Notes: generated from the letters alone by a model not told the origin. DNA of 40,072 nt from Alphaproteobacteria bacterium (GCA_029880245.1 JAOUOR010000009.1:1-40072); one strand, 5' to 3'. Positions 18,238 to 28,085 are shown, numbered from the stretch's first letter. Numbers and translations: made by a program.

Positions 18238-20919
18238 ATGACAGAGCGCTATAATATCAGGCAATCCGAAGCCAAATGGCAGAAAAAATGGGCGGAAGCT
18301 AAAAGCTTTGAGGTCGCCGAGGATGAATCTAAGGAAAAATATTACGTCCTTGAAATGTTTCCTTATCCTTCGGGGCGCATTCACGTAGGCCATGTGCGCA
18401 ATTATACGCTGGGTGATGTGGTGGCGCGCTATAAGCGGGCCAAGGGGTATAATGTTATTCATCCGATGGGCTGGGATGCGTTTGGCCTGCCGGCAGAAAA
18501 CGCGGCGATCGAGCGAGGCGCGCACCCCGCGAAATGGACGCATGAAAATATCGCCGCCATGCGTGAGCAACTGCAATCTATGGGGCTTGCGATTGACTGG
18601 TCCCGTGAATTTGCCACTTGTGATCCGGAATATTACCGCCATGAGCAGGCCATGTTCCTGAAATTTCTGGAACGTGGCATAGCGTATCGCAAGGAATCTA
18701 TTGTGAACTGGGACCCTGTGGATAACACGGTGCTGGCGAATGAACAGGTGATTGACGGTAAAGGCTGGCGGACGGGCGCCCCCGTGGAGCGCAAGAAACT
18801 TAATCAATGGTTCCTGAAAATCACCGATTATGCGGAAGAACTCCTGAGCGAGGTCAAAAAGCTGGAACGCTGGCCGGAAAAGGTCCGCATCATGCAGGAA
18901 AACTGGATCGGCAAATCTGTCGGTCTTCAGTTCAAATGGGATGTTATCCCCCCCTGTCATTCCCGCGATCCGAGAGAAAGCGAGGATTTAAACGGCGGGA
19001 ATCCAGAAAAAGACAGCAGCAAAGCTGCTGACGTTATGGATCCCGTTTGTGCCGGTTCTGCTCTGCAGAACGCCAACGGGATGACAATAGAAGTCTACAC
19101 AACTCGTCCTGATACGCTGTTCGGTGCGAGTTTTCTGGCTTTGGCGCCAGATCATCCTATGACAAAGGATCTGTGTGAGGGCAAAGACGGCTTTAAGGCG
19201 TTTATCAAGGAATGCCAAGCCCATGGCACGTCCGAGGCCGCCATTGAAAAGGCCGAGAAGATCGGTTTCGATACAGGGTATAAAGCTACGCATCCGCTTT
19301 TGGGCCGCGAGGTTCCAATTTATATTGCGAATTTTATCCTGATGGATTATGGAACTGGCGCGATTTTCGGTGTGCCTGCCCATGACCAGCGCGACTTGGA
19401 TTTTTCCACGAAATACGGCTTGCAAATCACCCAAGTTGTCGCCGAGCGCGAGTTTTCTTCTTCGCCGTGTTCATTGCCCAAGGAGGAATTCGAGGTTTAT
19501 ACAGGCGAGGGCCGCATGATCAATTCGGATTTCCTGAACGGGATGGAAAATGAAAAGGCCAAGGCGGAGGTTATCAAGAAATGTGAAGAGGACGGTAGCG
19601 GCTTTGGTAAAACCAATTTCCGTTTGCGCGATTGGGGTGTGAGCCGCCAGAGATATTGGGGCTGCCCTATTCCTATTATTTATTGCGGAGATTGCGGTGC
19701 GGTTCCTGTGCCGGAAAAAGACCTGCCCGTGACTTTGCCCGAAGATGTCTCTTTCGATAAGCCGGGTAATCCGCTGGTCCATCATCCTTCATGGAAAAAT
19801 GTCGATTGCCCGTCTTGCGGCAAGGCAGCGCAAAGGGAAACCGATACATTCGATACATTTTTTGAAAGTAGCTGGTATCAATTCCGTTATTGCGACCCGA
19901 AGAATGAAAGCTTGCCCGTGGGTAAGGATAAGGCAAAATACTGGATGCCGGTCGAGCAATATATTGGCGGGGTCGAGCATGCGGTTCTTCACCTTCTCTA
20001 TGCGAGGTTCTTCACCAAGATCATGCGCGATTGCGGCTTTGTCGAATGTGACGAGCCTTTTTCCGGTTTGTTTACGCAAGGCATGGTCACGCATGAAACC
20101 TATCAGGATGAAAATGGCAAGTGGGTTTTTCCAACGGATGCCATCAAGAAAGAAGGGAAATGGGTGCATGCGGAAAGCGGCAAGCCTGTGAAAGTCGGCC
20201 CGTCGATTAAAATGTCGAAATCCAAAAAGAACGTCATCGACCCCGAAGCTATATTTGAAACTTACGGCGCGGATGCGGCGAGGCTCTTTATTCTCTCCGA
20301 CTCCCCGCCCGAGCGTGATCTGGAGTGGACAGAAAGCGGCATTGAAGGGGCTTGGCGTTTTGTAAATAAGGTTTATGCAACTCTTAAGGCAATCGAGCGT
20401 ACAGAATCTTCCGGCGACCTTTCCGAAAAAGGCGAAGACCTCCGGCGTTTAATGCACAAAACTATCAAGGCAACAGGTGAGGCGATTGAGGCTTTTGCCA
20501 TGAATAAGGCTGTGGCGGTTTTACGTGAGTTCTATAATGGCTTGAGCAGCTTTAAGCCACAGAATGATGGTGATAAGGTAATGCTTGGCGAAGCGGCGGA
20601 AACCTTTATTATTTTAGTAAATCCCATTATGCCGCATCTTGCCGAGGAGCTTTGGGAAATCCTTGGTCATAAGGAGATATTGGCCGATACGCCTTGGCCA
20701 TCTTTCGATGAAAGTCTGCTCAAGGCCGATACGGTAACAATCGGCGTGCAGGTCAATGGCAAGGTGCGTGCAACCATTACATTGGCGGCCGATGCAGGAA
20801 AAGACGAGGCCGAAAAGATTGCTCTCGCTGATGAAAAAGTCCAGCGCGCTATCGGTGATAAAACTGTGCGTAAAGTCATTGTCGTACCGGGCAGAATCGT
20901 CAATGTTGTGGTAGGGTAG
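18238..20919 (+). CDS. leuS: Leucyl-tRNA synthetase, with ~43-aa repeat-derived insertion
   Basis: HIGH-type '[14 protein letters not shown]', 'KMSKSKKNV', '[15 protein letters not shown]' editing domain. Confidence 0.98.
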   Translation: MTERYNIRQSEAKWQKKWAEAKSFEVAEDESKEKYYVLEMFPYPSGRIHVGHVRNYTLGDVVARYKRAKGYNVIHPMGWDAFGLPAENAAIERGAHPAKWTHENIAAMREQLQSMGLAIDWSREFATCDPEYYRHEQAMFLKFLERGIAYRKESIVNWDPVDNTVLANEQVIDGKGWRTGAPVERKKLNQWFLKITDYAEELLSEVKKLERWPEKVRIMQENWIGKSVGLQFKWDVIPPCHSRDPRESEDLNGGNPEKDSSKAADVMDPVCAGSALQNANGMTIEVYTTRPDTLFGASFLALAPDHPMTKDLCEGKDGFKAFIKECQAHGTSEAAIEKAEKIGFDTGYKATHPLLGREVPIYIANFILMDYGTGAIFGVPAHDQRDLDFSTKYGLQITQVVAEREFSSSPCSLPKEEFEVYTGEGRMINSDFLNGMENEKAKAEVIKKCEEDGSGFGKTNFRLRDWGVSRQRYWGCPIPIIYCGDCGAVPVPEKDLPVTLPEDVSFDKPGNPLVHHPSWKNVDCPSCGKAAQRETDTFDTFFESSWYQFRYCDPKNESLPVGKDKAKYWMPVEQYIGGVEHAVLHLLYARFFTKIMRDCGFVECDEPFSGLFTQGMVTHETYQDENGKWVFPTDAIKKEGKWVHAESGKPVKVGPSIKMSKSKKNVIDPEAIFETYGADAARLFILSDSPPERDLEWTESGIEGAWRFVNKVYATLKAIERTESSGDLSEKGEDLRRLMHKTIKATGEAIEAFAMNKAVAVLREFYNGLSSFKPQNDGDKVMLGEAAETFIILVNPIMPHLAEELWEILGHKEILADTPWPSFDESLLKADTVTIGVQVNGKVRATITLAADAGKDEAEKIALADEKVQRAIGDKTVRKVIVVPGRIVNVVVG
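18956..19085. repeat. In-frame palindromic repeat element inside leuS
   Basis: GTCATTCCCGC...GCGGGAATCCAG / CAGCAGCaaaGCTGCTG / TGGATCCCGTT...AACGGGATGAC nested hairpins; outer ends inverted; same GTCATTCC/GGATGAC logic as intergenic repeats. Confidence 0.8.
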
Positions 20920-20923
20920 AAAT

Positions 20924-21433
20924 ATGAAATCAAAACTCTCACTCATCGCCTTTCTTTTTCTTTCTGCCTGTGGTTTCACGCCGATGTATGGTAATCTGAG
21001 CGGAGATTCCCAAAAAACAGAGCAAGTGCGTGAGGTTCTGTCCAATATCGAGATTGGCAATATCCCCGATGCGGAAGGTCAGTATTTACGGAATTTATTG
21101 ATTGATCGTTTCTATAAGGAAGGCTATCCGGATGATGCAAGGTATATCCTATCGGTAAGCCCCGTACAGGAAAGTGTTATTGATCTGGATATTACCAAGA
21201 CTTCCGATGCGACGCGCGGTCAGATGAAAGTTACCACAACAATGAAACTGACCGATAAAACTACCGGTAAAGTCGTGTTGACGAGAGGCTTGCGCTCCCT
21301 AAACAGCTTTAACATATTGAACAGCGAGTTTACCAATAGGGTTTCCAAGGAAAATACCCGCAAAAACGCGCTTGAGGATATAGCCCGGCAAGTCGAGCAA
21401 CAAATTGCGTTGTATTTAAATCGGCAAAAATAA
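20924..21433 (+). CDS. lptE: LPS assembly lipoprotein LptE
   Basis: Lipobox 'FLFLSACGFTPMYG'; position between leuS and holA; 'NALEDIARQVEQQIALYL'. Confidence 0.88.
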   Translation: MKSKLSLIAFLFLSACGFTPMYGNLSGDSQKTEQVREVLSNIEIGNIPDAEGQYLRNLLIDRFYKEGYPDDARYILSVSPVQESVIDLDITKTSDATRGQMKVTTTMKLTDKTTGKVVLTRGLRSLNSFNILNSEFTNRVSKENTRKNALEDIARQVEQQIALYLNRQK

Positions 21434-21520
21434 TATTCAATGTAACGCTCTTTTATTTGTCATCGAAAAAGATGATAGTTATTTTGGAAGGACACTAATT
21501 TCTATTATAAGGTTCATTTT

Positions 21521-22975
21521 ATGTCCGATGTTAAAGCCTCTGATTTTTCGGAAATAGATTCGCCCGGGGATGTTTGGGGCCTGTATCAAGGCGTTGGTGT
21601 AAACAGTAAATCCGGCATAGAAACTGAATTTCCGTTTTTTAGTGCTGATGAGCCGGATATGCCGGCAATGAATTTGTCCCAGAACAAGGCTTTAAAACAA
21701 GCTGCTATGAATGCCCTTCAAGGTGACTGGCTTCGTAACGAGCCAACCAGTGATTTGCTGGAAGTAACCTCGATCGCCATGCCGTTTAAAGAATGGAAAA
21801 CGGTTCTGGATGATACACAAAAGAAAATCAATATCTTAAGTCAAAAGGCTGGAGAGCTAGGTCTCAAGCGATCATATTTTCAGGAATTTCCGGATAAAAC
21901 AGCAGATGAGCTGCTTTCGCGTATTGTGGATATTGAACGCTATAAGATCATGTATGCGCCCTATCGCGCGGATATGTATGAATGTGTGCGGTATTTCGCC
22001 GTATGTAAATCCATGCAGGTTTCTGTAAGCCCCGGAAATGAAGATCATATGCTGGAAAATATCCGTAGGCTCTATACGCTTGCCCCGTTTTTATTCCTGC
22101 TAACGGGGAATAGCTCTGGCTTTATGGAAGGCAAATTTTTTAGCGGGCATCAGGGAATGTTCCTGCGCCGTAACGGGCTTCGGGAAAATCGAGGGGGTAT
22201 ACCGCCCTATGTGTATACAGCTCAAAGCGGTGAGGAGTTTATTGCCAATCATATTCATCATGTAATGAATAATCCGCTTTTCATGTTTTATGATCGCAAA
22301 GGCGTTCTTACGCGTGTGCCGTCTGGCGATTGGAGCGTCACTTTTGAATCGCTGAAGAAAAAAGGTCTGAATACGGGCAGTAATTACTTTTTGGCCCAGA
22401 GCATTATGTGGCCTGATGTCAAAATCGCAGCGCTGACAGATGAATCGGGAGATGTTTATGCGCACCGTTATGAAGCGCGTATGTTCGGCGTTGGAAATCA
22501 TCAGCATCAAACAGCGTATCTGATAACGACAGCCTTGGCTTTTGATCCTGATTTTGCGCATTCCGTTGATGGACTACTTAAGGCTTACGGCTTTGATCAA
22601 AAAACAGATTTGCCCTATACCTATAAATTGGTGAAAGATGCTTATAGCGCCGCTGAGAATCATAATGGTGCGTTTTTCGATATCGCCTATGGTAATGGGC
22701 GTATGAGCGACTTTGCCAAAATTTTTGCCGATTTGCTCGAAAACATGGCTGAGCGTCATGATATGCGAGGCGAACTATTGCCTGCGATCACAATTTGCCG
22801 TACAGGGTGCACGGATTCAAAAGTGAACTGCCTTATGTTCCCGACATATGAAGAAGTCTTAAATTTTCAGAAATCCTATGATCCGGCGATTTTTGATAAT
22901 CCGAATCTCTCGGCCTCCATGATTTTCGAAGATCGGATGAGTACAAAAACAGGCAACTTAAACTGTGCGGCGTGA
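21521..22975 (+). CDS. Divergent glutamate-cysteine ligase-like (GCS2-type) carboxylate-amine ligase
   Basis: 'SGIETEFPFF', 'CKSMQVSVSPGNEDHMLENIRRLYTLAPFLFLLTGNSSGFMEGK', 'GGIPPYVY', 'YEARMFGVGNHQHQTAYL' resemble the GCL order of motifs. Confidence 0.6.
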   Translation: MSDVKASDFSEIDSPGDVWGLYQGVGVNSKSGIETEFPFFSADEPDMPAMNLSQNKALKQAAMNALQGDWLRNEPTSDLLEVTSIAMPFKEWKTVLDDTQKKINILSQKAGELGLKRSYFQEFPDKTADELLSRIVDIERYKIMYAPYRADMYECVRYFAVCKSMQVSVSPGNEDHMLENIRRLYTLAPFLFLLTGNSSGFMEGKFFSGHQGMFLRRNGLRENRGGIPPYVYTAQSGEEFIANHIHHVMNNPLFMFYDRKGVLTRVPSGDWSVTFESLKKKGLNTGSNYFLAQSIMWPDVKIAALTDESGDVYAHRYEARMFGVGNHQHQTAYLITTALAFDPDFAHSVDGLLKAYGFDQKTDLPYTYKLVKDAYSAAENHNGAFFDIAYGNGRMSDFAKIFADLLENMAERHDMRGELLPAITICRTGCTDSKVNCLMFPTYEEVLNFQKSYDPAIFDNPNLSASMIFEDRMSTKTGNLNCAA

Positions 22976-23025
22976 TGCGGGTGAAATTTCTTGCGCTCCT
23001 ATACCGACTCACTTAACCTTGTCTT

Positions 23026-24048
23026 ATGAAGCTGCAATTCCGTGATATAGAGCCGTTTGTTAAAAATCCAAATAGGCAAGCGCGTGTTATCCTTATTTAC
23101 GGGCCGGATCATGGCCTGATAAAAGAGCGAGCCGCAATTATAGGCAAGACAATCGTTCAGGATTTGAATGATCCTTTTAATGCGGCGGTCATAGATGCCG
23201 GCGCCTTGCTCGAAGACCCTGCCAAGCTCTCGGACGAAGCCAATGCCATGTCCATGATGGGCGGCAATCGTCTTGTGCGCGTAGAAGGGGCGAGCGATAA
23301 AATAACCAAAATCCTGCAAGATTATCTGGCTGATCCCTCACCGGATAATCTGGTTCTGGTCCTGGCTGGTGAGCTAGGCCCGCGCTCACCTTTGCGTGCA
23401 TTATGTGAGAAAGACAAGGCTGCTGTGGCTCTGCCGTGCTATGTGGAGGATGCGCGGGATCTGACCCGCTTTATCCGCGAAACACTGGCGGCGGAGAAAC
23501 TCAACGCCGATCCTGACACAGTTCTATGGCTGAGTGAAAATATCTCCGGTGATCGCCTGAAAGTACGCAGCGAGCTTGATAAGCTGATGACCTATATCGG
23601 GCCGGATCAAAAATCAGTATCACTGGAAGATGCCGTTACTGCGTGCGCCTCGGCGGGGGCACAGAATTTCGATGATCTGGTTTACGGCGTGGCGGGCGGC
23701 AATAGTGACGCGGCGCTAAAAACCTATGCGAGTATGATGGAAGAAGGGGTTCCTTTTATTACGGTGCTGCGGGTGCTTCAAAACCATTTCCGCAGGCTCC
23801 ATATGACCAAAGCCCATATGGCGGATGGGGCGGATATGGATATGGCGATGAAAAAACTCAGCCCCCCTGTATTTTTCAAGCAAGCCCCCGCTTTCAAAAA
23901 ACAGCTTAATAACTGGTCGCTGCAAGGTCTTGATAAGGTGATGGAACGCCTTACCGATCTCGAAGCGCAGTGCAAACGCACCGGCATGCCAAGCGAAACG
24001 CTATGCGCTCAGGCGATTTTATCCATGAGCCGGATGCGCGCAGCGTAA
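23026..24048 (+). CDS. holA: DNA polymerase III delta subunit
   Basis: 'RVILIYGPDHGLIKERAAIIGKTI', 'SMMGGNRLVRVEGA', 'WLSENISGDRLKVRSELDKLMTYIG'. Confidence 0.94.
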   Translation: MKLQFRDIEPFVKNPNRQARVILIYGPDHGLIKERAAIIGKTIVQDLNDPFNAAVIDAGALLEDPAKLSDEANAMSMMGGNRLVRVEGASDKITKILQDYLADPSPDNLVLVLAGELGPRSPLRALCEKDKAAVALPCYVEDARDLTRFIRETLAAEKLNADPDTVLWLSENISGDRLKVRSELDKLMTYIGPDQKSVSLEDAVTACASAGAQNFDDLVYGVAGGNSDAALKTYASMMEEGVPFITVLRVLQNHFRRLHMTKAHMADGADMDMAMKKLSPPVFFKQAPAFKKQLNNWSLQGLDKVMERLTDLEAQCKRTGMPSETLCAQAILSMSRMRAA

Positions 24049-24077
24049 GAGTTTATTTGTCTTCCCTTGCAGCGATC

Positions 24078-24211
24078 GTCATTGCCTGAATTTTTTTTAA
24101 AAAAAATTCTAAGGCAATCCATAATTATCTGGATTCCCCTAGAATTTTACTGCGTAAAATTCGGGGAATGACGAGAATTGATTTGTCCAATTCTTATCTT
24201 AAATGACTATA
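24078..24211 (-). mobile_element. Partial copy, inverse orientation, of the 15831..16000 element
   Basis: Reverse complement TATAGTCATTTAAGATAAGAATTGGACAAAT...CATTCCCCGAATTTTACGCAGTAAAATTCTAGGGGAATCCAG...GGCAATGAC matches 15831..15960; second TATAG terminus absent. Confidence 0.75.
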
Positions 24212-24234
24212 GTCCGTTCCCGATACCCCGCCGA

Positions 24235-24930
24235 TCAGCCCGGTCCATGACCGGGTGATGACGGCGGGTGTTGAGTAGGTGAGTACATAAGCTTTTCTAA
24301 TGTGATTATTTCCAACTGGGCGTTTGCTCTATCCTCTACACCACTCCATCCTTTCCTTTTGGCCAGTTCTAATACCTCATTGATTTCTGAGGAGGCTTTA
24401 TCATACATTTTTTTTGATAGCAGGTAGTCTGCTTTAACAAAATAAGTCGAAGTATATGATGGTTTCTGACTTTTGGCCTTGTCCCAAGCCTTAAAGGCTT
24501 CTTTTTCTTTTCCCTGTTCTGCTAAAGACATTCCTAGATAACAGTAAGCATTTGCTGTATTAAGTTGTTGGCTACCGGCCAATTCAATGGATTTTTTGTA
24601 ATATTTTTCCGCTTCCTCATACTGTTCTAGCCAAAAAAGTGCCGATGCTGCCAGTTCACGTGATTCAAATTCATCAGGATGCTTTTTTATATACTGCTCC
24701 AAAACATCAAAGGCTTCTTGATATTGACCTGCCATTCCCAAACATCTGGCATAATATTTTGCAGCTCTTGAATTCGGAGCGAGGCCATATGCCTTTTCTG
24801 CCAATGATTTGATATGCTTGTCCCCAAAATCCACGGTATCCGCTTTTCTAACGGTATCCGCTTTTCTATATGTATCTATCTCTCTAAGGAACTCTTCTGC
24901 CCTAAGTTCTTTATAGTAGTCATCTGCCAT
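24235..24930 (-). CDS. Tetratricopeptide repeat protein, copy A
   Basis: 'AKYYARCLGMAGQYQEAFDVLEQYIKKHPDEFESRELAASALFWLEQYEEAEKYYKKSIELA' TPRs. Confidence 0.85.
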   Translation of the reverse strand: MADDYYKELRAEEFLREIDTYRKADTVRKADTVDFGDKHIKSLAEKAYGLAPNSRAAKYYARCLGMAGQYQEAFDVLEQYIKKHPDEFESRELAASALFWLEQYEEAEKYYKKSIELAGSQQLNTANAYCYLGMSLAEQGKEKEAFKAWDKAKSQKPSYTSTYFVKADYLLSKKMYDKASSEINEVLELAKRKGWSGVEDRANAQLEIITLEKLMYSPTQHPPSSPGHGPG

Positions 24931-25027
24931 TTACTCTTTTCCTTATTCTTTAAACAACCCTGTTTGGTTTTTGGGTTTTTACACGGTTTTTTTGAAATCG
25001 TCAAAGAAACTTGCCATAAGGCGATCA
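24931..25027. repeat. Duplicated 5' region of TPR gene (copy A)
   Basis: 60 bp identical to 25744..25803 (tttttgggtttttacacgg...ccataaggcgatca) plus near-identical flank. Confidence 0.9.
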
Positions 25028-25705
25028 GCCCGGCCCATCATTGGGTGATGACGGTGGAGGTTCAAGGAGACGCTTTTTCTGGTTATCTGTTATTTCTTTA
25101 ATATGATTTCTTGCTATACCCTCTATAACTTTCATTTTTAATTTTTTTGCATTTTCAAATGCCACAGTAAATTCGAATTCAGCTTCTTCTTTCTTGCCTC
25201 TTGCTAGGAAGTGGCGTCCTACAAAAAGATAAGGTACAGGATATGATTGGTCATGCCTCTTGGCCGTACGCAAAGCGTCAATAGCTTTACCAACTTTTCT
25301 TTGTGCTTGTAAAGACAATCCCAGATAACTGTAAGCAATCGCATTGGATCTTGCGTCAAAACCCACTTCAATACCCACGTCAATAGCTTGTCTGCAATAT
25401 TGTTCTACCTGTTTATAGCGCTCTAATTCAGCAAGGGATATCAGCGCGTGGTGATACGGTTCGAATTCATATGGATGATTGTTTATATAAGGCTCTAAAA
25501 TATTAAGGGCTTCTTGATGTTGACCTGTCGCTGCTAAACTTTTGGCATAGTATTTTGCGGCTCTTGAATCCGGAGCGAGTTCATAAGCCTCTTCTGCCAT
25601 TGATATGATCTGTTTGTCCCCAAAACCCAATATGTGTTCTTTTGTATATGTATCTATATCATCAAGAATCTCTTCTGCTTTAAGTTCGTCAAAGTTTTCT
25701 GCCAT
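25025..25705 (-). CDS. Tetratricopeptide repeat protein, copy B
   Basis: 'ALNILEPYINNHPYEFEPYHHALISLAELERYKQVEQYCRQAID'; paralogous to 24235..24930 and shares 'PPSSPxxGPG' C-terminus. Confidence 0.85.
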   Translation of the reverse strand: MAENFDELKAEEILDDIDTYTKEHILGFGDKQIISMAEEAYELAPDSRAAKYYAKSLAATGQHQEALNILEPYINNHPYEFEPYHHALISLAELERYKQVEQYCRQAIDVGIEVGFDARSNAIAYSYLGLSLQAQRKVGKAIDALRTAKRHDQSYPVPYLFVGRHFLARGKKEEAEFEFTVAFENAKKLKMKVIEGIARNHIKEITDNQKKRLLEPPPSSPNDGPG

Positions 25706-25803
25706 TTACTCTATTTCCTTACTCTTTAAACGACCCTGTTTGATTTTTGGGTTTTTACACGGTTTTTTTGAAATCGTCAAAGAAACTTGCCATAAGGCGA
25801 TCA
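25706..25803. repeat. Duplicated 5' region of TPR gene (copy B)
   Basis: Identical 60 bp block shared with 24968..25027. Confidence 0.9.
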
Positions 25804-25817
25804 CTTCGCTATAAAGC

Positions 25818-25918
25818 ACTCGGAAAGTCGGCGCGGGCGGATGCTCGCTTGTAATCGGTCAGGTCCGAAAGGAAGCAGCCACCAACGATTTCTCCGGGTC
25901 GTGTCCGGCTTTCCACTC
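25818..25918 (+). ncRNA. ffs: SRP 4.5S RNA (boundaries approximate)
   Basis: 'ggtcaggtccgaaaggaagcagcca' conserved domain IV; GGAAAGTCGG pairs with CCGGCTTTCC; directly upstream of dnaX. Confidence 0.9.
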
Positions 25919-26000
25919 TAGCCCTTTTCCTTTCCTGTTTTTTCCTGACATAGATGCTCTAAGGCTTGCACGGGCTTTGGAATCGCAGTAATACTTAATT

Positions 26001-27734
26001 ATGGCAGAAAAACAAGAAGCGTACCGCGTCCTAGCGCGCAAATACCGTCCCCAGAATTTTGACGAGCTTGTCGGGCAGGATGCACTGGTCCGCACCCTAA
26101 AAAACGCCATTGAGATGGGACGCATTGCCCATGCTTTTATGCTTACCGGTGTGCGCGGTGTCGGGAAAACAACAACGGCGCGTATTATCGCCAAGTCCTT
26201 GAACTATACCGGCCCTGACGGGAAAAGCGGGCCGACCACCGGCAGCACAGATGACTGCACGCTGTGTCAGGCCATATCCGAGGATCGCCATCCTGATGTG
26301 ATAGAAATGGATGCGGCAAGCCGTACAGGCGTAGATGATATCCGCGAAATCCTTGACGGTGTGCGTTATGCCCCGACCGAGGCCCGCTATAAGATCTATG
26401 TGATTGACGAGGTGCATATGCTCTCGAAAAATGCATTTAACGCATTGCTCAAGACACTGGAAGAGCCGCCCGAACATGTGAAGTTTATCTTCGCCACCAC
26501 CGAGATCCGCAAAGTGCCGGTTACCGTGCTTTCACGCTGTCAGCGCTTTGACCTCAAGCGTGTGGGCGTTGATCTTTTACAGGATCATTTTCAGAGCATT
26601 TGTAAATCCGAAAAAGTTAAGGCGGAAGACGAAGCCATCTCTATGATTGCGCGGGCCGCAGACGGCTCGGTGCGTGATGGGCTTAGTCTGCTGGATCAGG
26701 CTATGGCGCTGGCGGGTAAGAAAATCACAGGCGAGCTTGTGCGCGATATGCTGGGCCTGTCTGACCGTGCGCAGAACATAGATTTGCTGGAAAATGCACT
26801 TAGTGGCGATATGCCGGGCGCTCTGCAGATTATGGATGGCATTTACCAAAATGGCGGTATGCCGCTGGCTTTATTACAGGATTTGCTGGAGCTGACGCAT
26901 TTGCTGATCCGTATGCGCGCCGCGCCAAAAGCCACAGGTTTTAGCACCTCTCTTTCCCCTGACCAGCTTGACCGCCTTGGCGTATTGGCAACTAAGATTT
27001 CAATGCCCTCACTGGGTAAGGCATGGCAATTACTGTTAAAAGGTATAGGCGAGGTGAATGAAGCCCCTAACCCGCAGGCAGCTGCCGAGATAGTGATTAT
27101 CTCTCTGGCTTATGCGGCGAATTTGCCTGATCCTGCCGATCTGGTGAAAAAACTAAAAGACTCCAAGCCCTTAACAGGCGGCAATAGCGCCCCGCCGCAA
27201 GGAGGAAGCATTCCTGTCGGGGGTGGGGGAATGGTCACGGCATCCGGTCAGGTTACAAAACCGCAGGAAATGGCTTATGTGGAAAGCCAGCCGCAAATGG
27301 TTCTAAATCCTGAAAATGTGCCAACACTTAAAACCCTTGAAGATATGATTGCTCTGCTCAAAGCCCATCAGGAGTTTTTACTGGCCGAGCAGCTTCGCTA
27401 TGTAAGACCTGCCAAGCTGGAGCATATCAATCACGGTGAGAAAATTCATGGCCGCTTTGAGTTCTGCCCCGAAGAGGGTGCAATGCCGAAATTGGCACAG
27501 GATTTAGGCACTACTTTGAAAAAAATCACCAACCAGCGCTGGATGGTTTCGATTGTGCCGGAAAACGGTACGACGCCCACATTATTTGCATTAAGTGAAG
27601 CAAAACGTTTACAAGAGCTTGAAGACGTGGCAAAAATGCCTTTGGTTCATAATATTTTGCAGATGTTTCCCGACTCAACATTGGTGAAGGTACATCATAA
27701 AAAAGAAACTCAGGAACAAGAAGACAAGGATTAA
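26001..27734 (+). CDS. dnaX: DNA polymerase III subunits gamma/tau
   Basis: 'VLARKYRPQNFDELVGQDALVRTLKNAI', 'TGVRGVGKTTTARIIAKSLN', 'YVIDEVHMLSKNAFNALLKTLEEPP'. Confidence 0.97.
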   Translation: MAEKQEAYRVLARKYRPQNFDELVGQDALVRTLKNAIEMGRIAHAFMLTGVRGVGKTTTARIIAKSLNYTGPDGKSGPTTGSTDDCTLCQAISEDRHPDVIEMDAASRTGVDDIREILDGVRYAPTEARYKIYVIDEVHMLSKNAFNALLKTLEEPPEHVKFIFATTEIRKVPVTVLSRCQRFDLKRVGVDLLQDHFQSICKSEKVKAEDEAISMIARAADGSVRDGLSLLDQAMALAGKKITGELVRDMLGLSDRAQNIDLLENALSGDMPGALQIMDGIYQNGGMPLALLQDLLELTHLLIRMRAAPKATGFSTSLSPDQLDRLGVLATKISMPSLGKAWQLLLKGIGEVNEAPNPQAAAEIVIISLAYAANLPDPADLVKKLKDSKPLTGGNSAPPQGGSIPVGGGGMVTASGQVTKPQEMAYVESQPQMVLNPENVPTLKTLEDMIALLKAHQEFLLAEQLRYVRPAKLEHINHGEKIHGRFEFCPEEGAMPKLAQDLGTTLKKITNQRWMVSIVPENGTTPTLFALSEAKRLQELEDVAKMPLVHNILQMFPDSTLVKVHHKKETQEQEDKD

Positions 27735-27739
27735 ACACC

Positions 27740-28066
27740 ATGATGAATTTTCAAAAAATGATGAAGCAAGCTCAGGAAATGCAGTTTAAACTTCAGGAAG
27801 TTCAGGAAAAACTGAAAGATATTGAAGTCCAAGGTGAAGCAGGCGGCGGTCTTGTGAAGATTACCATGACCTGTGACGGCAAAGTTAGAAAAGTGGAAAT
27901 TGATGAGTCTTTAATGAACTCAGACAAAGAAACATTGGAAGATTTAATCGCTGCGGCCATTAATAATGTCAGCGAAGCAAAAGATGGAAAAGTCGAAGAA
28001 GAAACCAAAACTATGATGACAGAACTTGGTTTGCCTGCCGAGGCGGTCAGTGACTGGCCGTTATAG
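27740..28066 (+). CDS. YbaB/EbfC family nucleoid-associated protein
   Basis: 'MMNFQKMMKQAQEMQFKLQEVQEKLKDIEVQGEAGGGLVKITMTCDGKVRKVEID'. Confidence 0.95.
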   Translation: MMNFQKMMKQAQEMQFKLQEVQEKLKDIEVQGEAGGGLVKITMTCDGKVRKVEIDESLMNSDKETLEDLIAAAINNVSEAKDGKVEEETKTMMTELGLPAEAVSDWPL

Positions 28067-28085
28067 GGTTGGAGATTGTTGAAAT

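Noticed and set aside
18223-18960. 245-aa minus-strand ORF over the leuS 5' end
   Set aside because: Overlaps conserved LeuRS catalytic sequence on the other strand; no recognisable motifs.
24931-25803. Repeated blocks as a possible CRISPR-like array
   Set aside because: Only two copies, ~777 bp apart, explained by tandem gene duplication; no regular repeat-spacer pattern.
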